A stretch of 9,411 nt of DNA from the NCBI GenBank assembly GCA_026993705.1, contig JALWSJ010000013.1, positions 1 through 9,411 on the forward strand, written 5' to 3'. Below, in pieces: positions 1-6,354 of this stretch; position 1 is the first letter of the stretch; every line of letters begins with the position of its first letter. The notes below the pieces were generated by a model. The model saw nothing but the letters and a program-made list of their open reading frames with translations, was not told where the DNA came from and did not search any database. Origin of the DNA: Flavobacteriales bacterium. GTDB lineage: Bacteria; Bacteroidota; Bacteroidia; Flavobacteriales_D; Parvicellaceae. Both the position numbers and the translations under genes were made by a program.

Positions 1-106
1 TTAAAATACAATATTGATAATCAAAAGATTATAAAATCGCCAATATTTTTACGTTAGCTTAAAAACTCAACTGTTTTTTACACAGTCGCTTAATGATCCC
101 TAACGC
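1..106 (+). repeat. Dispersed repeat family D, copy 1 (may start before the window)
   Basis: This AT-rich stretch recurs at 227-327 with about 80% identity by eye over roughly 100 nt. Both copies start TTAAAATA and end TCCCTAAC. The inner part is bounded by CGTTAG (52-57) and CTAACG (100-105), which are inverted repeats of each other. A short internal hairpin (ACTGT...ACAGT, about 70-85) is present here but not kept in copy 2. Read on the minus strand, the element begins GCGTTAGGGAT, the same string that opens family A. No ORF is evident. Function is unknown. The true left end may lie outside the window. Confidence 0.75.
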
Positions 107-120
107 GGGCGAAATTGGCG

Positions 121-186
121 GATAGAAAGTGAATTTTTGGTTTCTTAGACGATGAATAAAATATAAAGGAAATAAAAACACTTTAT
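121..186 (-). repeat. Dispersed repeat family B, copy 1 (inverted)
   Basis: Read on the minus strand, this contains ATTCATCGTCTAAGAAA followed by an A-rich stretch and CTTTCT, matching the copies at about 2062-2096 and 7407-7440. It also shares a GTTTTTATTT-CCTT-like stretch (about 163-178) with the segment near 2000-2014. It lacks the CATAGC/GCTATG hairpin that precedes the core in the copies near 2036 and 9390. Its core begins exactly 51 nt before GCGTTAGGGAT on the minus strand, the same spacing as in the copy at 7407-7458. Non-coding; function unknown. Confidence 0.7.
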
Positions 187-226
187 TGTATTCATTTTAC
201 TTGTGTTAGGAATACTCCAACTAACG

Positions 227-327
227 TTAAAATATAATATTGAAAATCAATCAATTGCTAAACTGTCGATATTTTTGCGTTAGCTCAAAAACTCAACTTT
301 TTTTATAGTCGCTTAATAATCCCTAAC
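227..327 (+). repeat. Dispersed repeat family D, copy 2
   Basis: Direct repeat of bases 1-104, with several substitutions and a 3-nt deletion in the T-rich centre. The best-kept segments are the first 20 nt and the 3' half (AAAACTCAACT, AGTCGCTTAAT, ATCCCTAAC). Just upstream is a small inverted repeat, GTTAG (204-208) and CTAAC (221-225). With the remaining bases up to 421 this accounts for most of the gene-free start of the window. I see no lysine-type riboswitch or leader peptide here. Confidence 0.75.
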
Positions 328-383
328 TTGAGAATGCTAACCATAAGTAAAAAAATCAACAAAACTACATCAAATAAATTACC

Positions 384-391
384 TAACTTTG
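384..391 (+). promoter_or_regulatory. Possible -7 element of the aspartate kinase promoter
   Basis: TAACTTTG fits the Bacteroidota -7 consensus TAnnTTTG and lies 30 nt before the aspartate kinase start codon. No TTG -33 element is present at the expected 17-23 nt upstream, where the sequence is A-rich, so the assignment is tentative. Confidence 0.4.
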
Positions 392-421
392 AGGACGAAA
401 AAATTGAAGTAAGGTAAGAAA

Positions 422-1693
422 ATGAAAGTATTCAAATTCGGAGGAGCATCGGTAAAAGATGCTCAAGCAGTGATTAATGTCGCAGAAATAATACAGCAGT
501 TTCCTGATGAAAATATTGTAGTGGTAGTTTCAGCAATGGGTAAAACAACCAATTTAATGGAAGCACTGTTAGATGCTTATGTTTTGGGAGATGATTTAGA
601 AAAAGCAAAATTGTTTAAACAACTTTATGATTATCATTATACGATTTCAATGGAGCTGGGCTTGACCGAAGATGCTTTTTTTATGTCATTATTTGAAAAT
701 AAGTTTGCGAAGCTTGAAGAAGATTTAAAAGAAGAATATTCAGAATACTACGATTACGAATACGATAGATTGGTTGGTTTCGGAGAGTTAATGTCCACAA
801 CCATTGTTTCAGGTTTTTTAAATCATATACAGCTTGAAAACTGGTGGATTGATGCACGTAAGATTATCCGGACAGACAGCAGTTACAGAAATGCAAAAGT
901 AAATTGGGAAAAAACGAAAGAACTGTGTTTTCGAAAAATAGCAACTGTCTTTGATGAGCAATATAAACTTGTGATAACACAAGGTTTTATCGGTCATAAT
1001 CAAACCAAACAAACGACAACTTTAGGACGAGAAGGTTCCGATTTTACAGCCGGAATTTTAGCGTGGTGTTTAGATGCCGATGAGGTTATTATATGGAAAG
1101 ACGTACCGGGAATGCTGAATGCTGACCCGAAATATTTTAATAATTGTGTAAAATTAGACCAAATTTCATTTAAAGAAGCGATAGAACTTAGTTATTATGG
1201 AGCATCTGTTATCCATCCTAAAACTATAAAACCTTTGCAGAATAAAGAGATTCCTCTTTACGTGAAATCATTTATAGAACCTAAAGACCAAGGAACAAAA
1301 ATTCATGCCAGTAGTCAAAATGACGATAAAACAGCTTCTTTTATTTTTAAAGAAAACCAAATGTTACTTTCATTTATTCCGAAGGATTTTTCTTTTATCG
1401 ATGAAACAAGTTTGTATATTCTGTTTGGTTATTTTTCAGAGAAAAAAATAAAAGTAAACTTAATGCAAAATTCAGCCATTAGTTTTACTATTTGTATTGA
1501 TTATAACCTCAAAATACAAAAGGAGATAACCGAACATTTCAAAGATGAGTTTTATGTTCGGTACAATGATAATCTGGAATTGTTAACTATTCGTCATTTC
1601 AATCAAAAAGTGATAGATTTTCTAACAAGTGACAAAGAAGTATTAGTAGAGCAAAAAAGCAGACAGACAGCACGGTTTGTCATGAGAAGTTGA
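422..1693 (+). CDS. Aspartate kinase
   Basis: This 423-residue protein should phosphorylate L-aspartate with ATP to 4-phospho-L-aspartate, the first committed step to lysine/diaminopimelate, threonine and methionine, in the cytosol. The amino-acid kinase fold is clear: KFGGAS at residues 5-10, VVVVSAMGKTT at 33-43, FGELMS at 120-125, WIDAR at 142-146, TTLGREGSDFTA at 199-210, WKDVPGMLNADPK at 225-237 and GASVIHPKT at 260-268. Residues from about 311 form the ACT regulatory region, with VNLMQNSAISF at 345-355 and LLTIRHF at 387-393, so feedback inhibition by an amino acid is likely. It is monofunctional, with no homoserine dehydrogenase domain, and slightly shorter than E. coli LysC (449). The ATG follows an A-rich leader as is usual in this phylum. 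It is flanked by repeats and has no co-oriented pathway neighbour. Which end product inhibits it cannot be told, so I give no symbol. Confidence 0.93.
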   Translation: MKVFKFGGASVKDAQAVINVAEIIQQFPDENIVVVVSAMGKTTNLMEALLDAYVLGDDLEKAKLFKQLYDYHYTISMELGLTEDAFFMSLFENKFAKLEEDLKEEYSEYYDYEYDRLVGFGELMSTTIVSGFLNHIQLENWWIDARKIIRTDSSYRNAKVNWEKTKELCFRKIATVFDEQYKLVITQGFIGHNQTKQTTTLGREGSDFTAGILAWCLDADEVIIWKDVPGMLNADPKYFNNCVKLDQISFKEAIELSYYGASVIHPKTIKPLQNKEIPLYVKSFIEPKDQGTKIHASSQNDDKTASFIFKENQMLLSFIPKDFSFIDETSLYILFGYFSEKKIKVNLMQNSAISFTICIDYNLKIQKEITEHFKDEFYVRYNDNLELLTIRHFNQKVIDFLTSDKEVLVEQKSRQTARFVMRS

Positions 1694-1699
1694 TTGTTT

Positions 1700-1762
1700 G
1701 CGTCAGACTGTCTAAAAACCTAAGTTGCCGTAAAAATAATTATTGATTATCAATATGTAACG
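1700..1762 (-). repeat. Degenerate family D repeat, copy 3 (inverted)
   Basis: Starting 7 nt after the aspartate kinase stop, this stretch matches the reverse complement of family D in pieces: GACTGT-TAAAAA, AAGTTG-like, CGTAAAAATA, then TTGATTATCAATAT and GTA...ACG. Relative to copies 1 and 2 it has lost blocks of about 10 to 20 nt. It includes a 15-nt near-palindrome, TATTGAT-T-ATCAATA (1741-1755). Similarity was judged by eye, so the boundaries are approximate. No T run follows the palindrome, so I do not call it a terminator. Confidence 0.5.
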
Positions 1763-1802
1763 GTTCGTGTTTTGTGCTTTTTTAGGGTTTTTATACACTC
1801 TC

Positions 1803-1944
1803 GCGTTAGGGATAGGAGCGGCATCCTTTTGCCTTCCCTCTTTTTGGAGGGTAAAAGATATAGCGGATAGCCCGCCTCTTATCTATCAAACAGACGTTTC
1901 GCGGTAGCGATATGTTTGTTTGATAGATAAGGGGAACGCCCAAA
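1803..1944 (+). repeat. Structured repeat family A, copy 1
   Basis: A 142-nt unit with the same architecture as 7458-7598. Its first 31 nt (from GCGTTAGGGATAGG) are identical to the other copy, as are an internal 22-nt block (1853-1874, containing AGCGGATAGCCCG) and the terminal GGGGAACGCCCAAA. The ends GCGTT and AACGC are inverted repeats. Three foldable parts are visible: a short GGAT/ATCC pair; a 12-bp stem 1826-1837 with 1846-1857 (two G-U pairs); and a long stem 1875-1897 with 1912-1934 (23 pairs including three G-U), capped by TCGC/GCGA. The long stem has no sequence similarity to that of copy 2. I recall similar GCGTTAGGGAT/AGCGGATAGCCCG repeats in Flavobacteriaceae genomes, but not an assigned function. 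Confidence 0.85.
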
Positions 1945-1962
1945 ATATAAATCAAATGGAAG

Positions 1963-2129
1963 ATTATACCATTTAAACATTGAAACGAGACTAATAGCGT
2001 TTTTATTTTCCTTATCCATCTTCATAAAATATTTCCATAGCTACGGCTATGCAAAGATTTTATTCATCGTCTAAGAAAACTAAAACTCGCTTTCTTTCGG
2101 CTCGTTTCAAAATTAAAATGGTATAATTT
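1963..2129. mobile_element. MITE-like unit with imperfect terminal inverted repeats
   Basis: Bases 1963-1989 and 2101-2127 are inverted repeats matching at 24 of 27 positions (left end ATTATACCATTT, inner end TTGAAACGAG). The unit is bracketed by near-identical direct repeats, AATGGAAG (1955-1962) and AATGGAGG (2130-2137), which could be an 8-bp target duplication. The interior has no ORF of useful size and contains a family B repeat. Size, lack of coding content, terminal repeats and flanking duplication together resemble a non-autonomous transposable element. No transposase is present in the window, and the short repeats could partly be chance. Confidence 0.5.
2030..2098 (+). repeat. Dispersed repeat family B, copy 2
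   Basis: The unit starts with a small hairpin, CATAGC (2036-2041) and GCTATG (2046-2051), followed by CAAAGATTTT, the core ATTCATCGTCTAAGAAA (2062-2078) and CGCTTTCTTTC. The hairpin recurs at 9390-9406 and the core at 141-157 (inverted) and 7407-7423. Unlike those two other core copies, it is not followed 51 nt later by GCGTTAGGGAT. It lies inside the inverted-repeat unit 1963-2129. Non-coding. Confidence 0.7.
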
Positions 2130-2161
2130 AATGGAGGATTAAAAATAAATTCAAAAAAAAA

Positions 2162-2191
2162 TTGTAGAGTAAAAAACAATATCTACCTTTG
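2162..2191 (+). promoter_or_regulatory. Promoter of the atp operon
   Basis: TTG at 2162-2164 and TACCTTTG at 2184-2191, separated by 19 nt, match the Bacteroidota primary sigma factor consensus (TTG, 17-23 nt, TAnnTTTG). Transcription would start about 5-8 nt downstream, giving an A/T-rich leader of roughly 32 nt before atpB. It lies just after the repeat cluster, so the repeats are upstream of the transcript. Confidence 0.75.
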
Positions 2192-2230
2192 CCGAAATTT
2201 CAATAAAAGGTATCATTTTTAAAACTCAAA

Positions 2231-3340
2231 ATGAAACAAACAAGTAGAATAAAATCATTGGTGTTAATGGGCTTAACGATGCTCATTTCTTTTGGCGTGT
2301 TGGCACAACATGAAGAACACGGAACTAATAACGAAGAGCTTCATACGGAAAAAGCGGAGGTTCAAGAGTTTAATCCGGTGAAAACAATCATGGATCACAT
2401 TAAAGATGCTAATGAATGGCATATCATTACTTTAGATGAAGAAAGTACTCATCCACAGCATGTAAGTGTTTCACTTCCAGTGATTATTTACGATGAGGAA
2501 GGGTTGAAAGTGTTTATGTCGAGTAAAATTGCTCATGGGCACGAACACCAAGGTTATACAATGGTAGATGGTTCGGTTGTTTCGGTTGATGGGAAGAAAA
2601 AAGCCGATATGTTTGATGTCGTGAAAGGTGAGTTGTCAACTAAGAAATTGTTTTATGATTTATCGATTACTAAAAATGTAACCACGTTGATTTTATTATT
2701 AGTTATTCTTTTTCTAGTGATGATGAAAGTGGCTAATAACTACAAAAAAGATTTAGTACCACGTGGTACAGCTAAGTTTTTAGAGCCGATTATTGTTTTT
2801 GTGAGGGATGATATTGCTAAACCAAATATTGATGCTAAGTATGTGAATAAGTTCATGCCTTTTCTTTTGAGTGTGTTTTTCTTTGTGTGGTTTGCTAATA
2901 TGATGGGGTTAGTTCCATTTATGCCGTTTGGTGCGAATGTAACAGGTAATATTGCTGTTACTTTTGTTTTGGCATTAATCACAATGATTATAGTTAACGT
3001 AAATGGTAATAAAGGATATTGGCAACATATGCTATGGATGCCTGGTGTTCCGGTTCCAGTGAAGTTACTATTAGCTCCAATCGAGTTAGTAGGAGTTGTT
3101 GCTAAACCCTTTGCTTTGATGATTCGTTTGTTTGCGAATATTATGGCTGGGCATATTGTTGTATTGTCATTGATAGGAATTATCTTTATATTTAAAAGTG
3201 TGGGAGGGGCATTTATGGCTATACCTTTAGCTTTGTTTATTTCTGTTTTAGAAATACTGGTAGCTTTCTTACAGGCATTTGTGTTCACCATGTTGGCGGC
3301 TTTATTTATAGGTACATCAACAGCAGAAGCACATCATTAA
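2231..3340 (+). CDS. atpB: ATP synthase F0 subunit a
   Basis: Subunit a forms the proton half-channels beside the c-ring. The conserved core is PIELVGVVAKPFALMIRLFANIMAGH at 283-308 (key part ALMIRLFANIMAGH), with the essential arginine at R299 facing the c-ring carboxylate. The C-terminal helix region LEILVAFLQAFVF (340-352) is also typical. Hydrophobic segments lie near 150-167, 208-228, 239-256, 297-322 and 328-360. At 369 residues it is about 100 longer than E. coli subunit a (271). The extra part is N-terminal: a signal peptide (cleavage plausible at VLA-Q, residue 25/26), then a soluble His- and Glu-rich stretch before the first membrane helix. Such an extension is, from memory, usual in Bacteroidota. 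It is first in the operon, 35 nt before atpE. Confidence 0.96.
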   Translation: MKQTSRIKSLVLMGLTMLISFGVLAQHEEHGTNNEELHTEKAEVQEFNPVKTIMDHIKDANEWHIITLDEESTHPQHVSVSLPVIIYDEEGLKVFMSSKIAHGHEHQGYTMVDGSVVSVDGKKKADMFDVVKGELSTKKLFYDLSITKNVTTLILLLVILFLVMMKVANNYKKDLVPRGTAKFLEPIIVFVRDDIAKPNIDAKYVNKFMPFLLSVFFFVWFANMMGLVPFMPFGANVTGNIAVTFVLALITMIIVNVNGNKGYWQHMLWMPGVPVPVKLLLAPIELVGVVAKPFALMIRLFANIMAGHIVVLSLIGIIFIFKSVGGAFMAIPLALFISVLEILVAFLQAFVFTMLAALFIGTSTAEAHH

Positions 3341-3375
3341 AATAGAATTATTAACCAAAAAACAAATATATAATT

Positions 3376-3576
3376 ATGACAGGATTAGGAGTTATTGGAG
3401 CAGGGCTTGCAGTATTAGGTGTAGGACTTGGTATCGGTAGAATAGGAGGGTCTGCAATGGAAGGAATTGCAAGACAACCGGAAGCTACTGATAAAATTCA
3501 ATCAGCAATGATTGTTGCCGCCGCTTTGATTGAAGGGGTTGGATTGTTCGCAATCGCATCAACTTTCTGGGCTTAA
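3376..3576 (+). CDS. atpE: ATP synthase F0 subunit c (proteolipid)
   Basis: This 66-residue hairpin protein builds the rotating c-ring. Helix 1 carries a Gly-rich packing motif (GAGLAVLGVGLGIGRIGG, residues 8-25). The polar loop is ARQPE (32-36). Helix 2 carries the ion-binding glutamate E53 in AALIEGVGLFA. The residue after E53 is glycine, not the Ser/Thr of Na+-binding rings, and helix 1 lacks the paired Gln, so a proton-translocating ring is inferred. It is shorter than many c subunits (70-80) because of a very short N-terminus. The leader is A-rich, and a perfect 17-bp hairpin follows the stop codon, which may raise the level of this most abundant subunit. Confidence 0.96.
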   Translation: MTGLGVIGAGLAVLGVGLGIGRIGGSAMEGIARQPEATDKIQSAMIVAAALIEGVGLFAIASTFWA

Positions 3577-3585
3577 GAGCTTATG

Positions 3586-3624
3586 AATTCTAAACATACG
3601 ACGGTTGGTCGTATGTTTAGAATT
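3586..3624 (+). terminator. 17-bp perfect hairpin between atpE and atpF (attenuator or RNA-stabilising element)
   Basis: Bases 3586-3602 and 3608-3624 are exactly complementary (17 pairs, 5-nt loop GGTTG), starting 10 nt after the atpE stop. The downstream T tract is interrupted (TTAATTAGATGTTTGTTTTT), so full termination is not expected because four essential genes follow. A partial terminator or a 3'-end stabiliser of an atpBE transcript is more likely. Its sequence is unlike the other hairpins in the window. Confidence 0.75.
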
Positions 3625-3671
3625 TTAATTAGATGTTTGTTTTTATATAAAAGAAAAACTAAAATTATAAT

Positions 3672-4169
3672 ATGACTGGATTAGTTACACCCGGATTTGG
3701 ATTAACAGTATGGATGCTTATAACATTCTTATTGTTGATGTTTTTGTTGAAGAAATTTGCTTGGAAACCTATTCTTGAAGCATTAGATGCAAGAGAGAAT
3801 AAAATAGAGAGTGCTTTAGCTGCTGCTGAAAAAGCAAAGGAGGAAATGGAGCAACTCAAAGCTAAAAACGATGAGATGCGTAAAATAGCTTTAGCTGAAA
3901 GAGATGCTTTGTTAAAAGAAGCTAGAGAGTTGAAGAGCCAAATTATAGCCGAAGCAAAAGCAAAAGCCGGAAAAGAAGGTGACGCTATTTTATTGGCAGC
4001 GAGAGAAACGATTAAGCAAGAAAAAATTGCAGCCGTAAATGAAATTAAATCTCAAGTGGCTATTTTGTCTATCGAAATTGCTGAAAAAGTAGTGAAAGAA
4101 AAACTTTCTTCTGACGATAAGCAGAAAGCATTGGTTGATAATTTAGTGAACGAAGTAAACTTAAACTAA
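3672..4169 (+). CDS. atpF: ATP synthase F0 subunit b (peripheral stalk)
   Basis: Subunit b dimerises to form the stator linking F0 to F1. The 165-residue protein has one N-terminal membrane helix (about 9-27), the junction motif KKFAWKPILEALDAREN (27-43), which is the family signature, and then a long Ala/Glu/Lys-rich coiled coil to about residue 130. The C-terminal part (VAILSIEIAEKVVKEKL, 129-145) is the delta-binding end. Length is close to E. coli b (156). It starts 95 nt after atpE, beyond the hairpin, and its stop codon is only 2 nt from the atpH start, so the two are probably translationally coupled. Only one b gene is seen, so a homodimer is expected. Confidence 0.95.
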   Translation: MTGLVTPGFGLTVWMLITFLLLMFLLKKFAWKPILEALDARENKIESALAAAEKAKEEMEQLKAKNDEMRKIALAERDALLKEARELKSQIIAEAKAKAGKEGDAILLAARETIKQEKIAAVNEIKSQVAILSIEIAEKVVKEKLSSDDKQKALVDNLVNEVNLN

Positions 4170-4171
4170 TT

Positions 4172-4705
4172 ATGAAAGCTTCATTAGCTGCAAATAGATA
4201 TGCTCAAGCTTTATTGAGCTTAGTTTTGGAAGAAAATAAACTGGAAGAGGTTTATCGAGATATGACTCTTCTAAGTTCAACAATTGAAGAAAATAGAGGT
4301 TTAGAGAATTTATTGAATAGCCCAATAGTAAAAACAGATAAGAAAGTTTCAATCTTGATGCAAATATTTGGTAGTCAAATCTCAGAATTATCTAAAAAGT
4401 TTATTCAATTGATTTCGTCTAGAAGAAGAGATGCTTTGTTAAAAGAAATTGCTTTAGCTTTTCAATCTTTATATAAGAAAGAAAAAAATATAACAGTAGC
4501 TGAAGTTGTTTCAGTAGTAAAATTAGACGAAGCTGAAAAGAATAAAATTGCCGGTTTGATAAATGCTACCGGTACAGTTGAAATTCATGAGAAGATTGAT
4601 CCTTCTATTATCGGAGGTTTCATTGTTCGAGTAGAAGATAAGCAAATTGACGCTAGCATAGCTAGAGAGTTTAATGACTTGAGAAAAACGTTGGTATTGA
4701 ATTAA
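4172..4705 (+). CDS. atpH: ATP synthase F1 subunit delta (OSCP)
   Basis: Delta caps the F1 hexamer and holds the b dimer. This 177-residue protein matches the bacterial length. It has the N-terminal ANRYAQALLSL motif (7-17), a helical N-terminal domain, and the C-terminal family signature DPSIIGGFIVRVEDKQID (143-160) ending in IAREFNDLRKTL. The ATG overlaps the end region of atpF with a 2-nt gap, which suggests coupling. The gap to atpA is larger (63 nt) and contains a promoter-like sequence that begins inside the last codons of this gene. Confidence 0.94.
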   Translation: MKASLAANRYAQALLSLVLEENKLEEVYRDMTLLSSTIEENRGLENLLNSPIVKTDKKVSILMQIFGSQISELSKKFIQLISSRRRDALLKEIALAFQSLYKKEKNITVAEVVSVVKLDEAEKNKIAGLINATGTVEIHEKIDPSIIGGFIVRVEDKQIDASIAREFNDLRKTLVLN

Positions 4706-4722
4706 AAAAAACAATATCTTTG
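4691..4722 (+). promoter_or_regulatory. Possible internal promoter before atpA
   Basis: TATCTTTG at 4715-4722 matches TAnnTTTG exactly. A TTG at 4691-4693, inside the atpH 3' end, is 21 nt upstream, within the 17-23 nt range. The block ACAATATCT around the -7 site also resembles the operon promoter (ACAATATCTACCTTTG at 2176-2191). A transcript from here would carry atpA and atpG with a leader of about 40 nt. Prediction from sequence only. Confidence 0.55.
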
Positions 4723-4768
4723 AGATAAATAAATGAAAATTTAATTTAGAAATTAAAGTTTAAATAAA

Positions 4769-6343
4769 ATGGCAGGAATTAACCCGGCTGAAGTTTCAGC
4801 AATCTTGAGAGAAGAACTTTCAGGAGTTAAAACAGAAGCAGAATTAGAAGAGGTAGGTACCGTATTACAGGTAGGTGATGGTATTGCTCGTATTTATGGT
4901 TTATCAAGTGTTCAATACGGAGAATTGATTGAATTTGATAATGGTTTGCAAGGTATCGCCTTGAACTTAGAGGAAGATAATGTGGGAGCAGTATTGCTTG
5001 GTTCGTCGAACAAAGTAAAAGAAGGTGATACGGTAAAACGTACCGGCAGAATTGCTTCTGTGAAAGTAGGGGAAGGAATGTTGGGAAGAGTTGTAAATAC
5101 ACTTGGTCAACCAATTGATGGAAAAGGACCGATTACAGGTGAATTATATGAAATGCCTATTGAGCGTAAAGCTCCGGGTGTAATTTTTAGACAGCCTGTA
5201 GATGAGCCGCTTCAAACAGGTATCAAAGCAATTGATGCTATGATTCCGATTGGAAGAGGTCAAAGAGAGTTGATAATTGGAGATAGAGGTACAGGTAAAA
5301 CTACTGTTGCCATCGATACAATTATTAATCAAAAAGAATTTTACGATAGAGGAGAAACTGTCTTTTGTATTTATGTAGCTATCGGACAAAAAGGTTCGAC
5401 GGTTGCGGGAATAGTTAAAAAATTAGAAGAAGCAGGAGCTATGGCTTATACGGTTATCGTAGCGGCAAATGCTGCTGACCCTGCACCGATGCAGTTTTAT
5501 GCACCGTTTACCGGAGCTGCAATTGGTGAGTTCTTTAGAGATACCGGAAGACCTGCTTTGATTACGTATGATGATTTATCAAAACAAGCAGTTGCTTACC
5601 GTGAGGTGTCTTTGTTATTAAGAAGACCACCGGGTCGTGAGGCTTATCCGGGTGATGTGTTCTTTTTGCACTCTAGATTATTAGAGAGAGCGGCAAAAGT
5701 GAATTCGTCTGACGAAATTGCTGCCTCAATGAATGATTTACCTGATTCTTTGAAAGGAATGGTAAAAGGGGGAGGTTCGCTAACAGCTCTTCCAATTATC
5801 GAAACACAAGCAGGTGATGTTTCTGCATATATTCCTACCAATGTGATTTCGATTACGGATGGTCAAATCTTTTTGGAGTCAAATTTATTTAACTCCGGAG
5901 TACGTCCGGCAATTAATGTGGGTATTTCAGTATCGCGTGTAGGTGGATCTGCTCAAATTAAATCAATGAAGAAAGTTGCGGGTACTTTGAAGTTAGATCA
6001 AGCTCAATATAGAGAATTGGAGGCTTTTGCAAAATTTGGTTCTGACTTGGATGCCGCTACAAAGTCTGTTATTGAAAAAGGTGCAAGAAACGTTGAAATT
6101 CTAAAACAAAATGAAGGTTCTCCGTTACCGGTAGAAGAGCAAATTGCTATCATTTATTGTGGAGTTAAGAATTTGTTGTCAAAAGTTCCGGTAAATAAAG
6201 TTAAAGATTTTGAAGAAGAGTATCTTTCTTTCCTAAGAAATAAACATAGTGATGTTCTAGCTACTCTAAAAGCAGGTAAATTGACTGATGAAGTTACGGA
6301 TACCTTAGAGAAAGTAGCAAAGGAGATAACAGCTAAGTATTAA
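4769..6343 (+). CDS. atpA: ATP synthase F1 subunit alpha
   Basis: Alpha alternates with beta in the F1 head and carries the non-catalytic nucleotide sites. The 524-residue protein has a beta-barrel domain (about 25-95), a P-loop GDRGTGKT at 171-178, Walker B ALITYDDLS at 263-271, RRPPGREAYPGDVF at 285-298, and the ATPase signature PAINVGISVSRVGGSAQ at 380-396, in which R390 corresponds by position to the arginine finger. Residues 310-335 (VNSSDEIAASMNDLPDS and following) form a short insertion relative to E. coli alpha (513 residues); I recall the same in other Bacteroidota. The P-loop reads GDRG where E. coli has GDRQ. It is followed by a terminator-like hairpin before atpG. Beta (atpD) and epsilon (atpC) are not in the window. 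Confidence 0.97.
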   Translation: MAGINPAEVSAILREELSGVKTEAELEEVGTVLQVGDGIARIYGLSSVQYGELIEFDNGLQGIALNLEEDNVGAVLLGSSNKVKEGDTVKRTGRIASVKVGEGMLGRVVNTLGQPIDGKGPITGELYEMPIERKAPGVIFRQPVDEPLQTGIKAIDAMIPIGRGQRELIIGDRGTGKTTVAIDTIINQKEFYDRGETVFCIYVAIGQKGSTVAGIVKKLEEAGAMAYTVIVAANAADPAPMQFYAPFTGAAIGEFFRDTGRPALITYDDLSKQAVAYREVSLLLRRPPGREAYPGDVFFLHSRLLERAAKVNSSDEIAASMNDLPDSLKGMVKGGGSLTALPIIETQAGDVSAYIPTNVISITDGQIFLESNLFNSGVRPAINVGISVSRVGGSAQIKSMKKVAGTLKLDQAQYRELEAFAKFGSDLDAATKSVIEKGARNVEILKQNEGSPLPVEEQIAIIYCGVKNLLSKVPVNKVKDFEEEYLSFLRNKHSDVLATLKAGKLTDEVTDTLEKVAKEITAKY

Positions 6344-6354
6344 TTTATAATTAT

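Noticed and set aside
1..330. Possible CRISPR array or integron attC sites in the repeated start of the window
   Set aside because: There are only two direct copies of about 100 nt with a different repeat between them, so no repeat-spacer pattern. The GTTAG/CTAAC ends do not fit the attC core GTTRRRY/RYYYAAC (GTTAGCT, CCCTAAC), and no integrase is present.
330..421. Lysine or other amino-acid riboswitch or leader peptide before aspartate kinase
   Set aside because: The predicted leader is only about 25-30 nt and A-rich, without the multi-helix structure or a run of Lys, Thr or Met codons.
1741..1755. TATTGAT-T-ATCAATA palindrome as a terminator for aspartate kinase
   Set aside because: It is AT-only in most pairs, has a one-base centre and no following T run. 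It is better explained as part of the degenerate family D copy.
2740..3291. 183-codon minus-strand ORF opposite atpB
   Set aside because: It is fully antisense to the conserved core of subunit a. Its Ile/Thr/Asn-rich composition mirrors the membrane helices of the real gene.
4827..5114. 95-codon minus-strand ORF opposite atpA
   Set aside because: Antisense to the conserved N-terminal domain of alpha; leucine-rich low-complexity translation with no domain.
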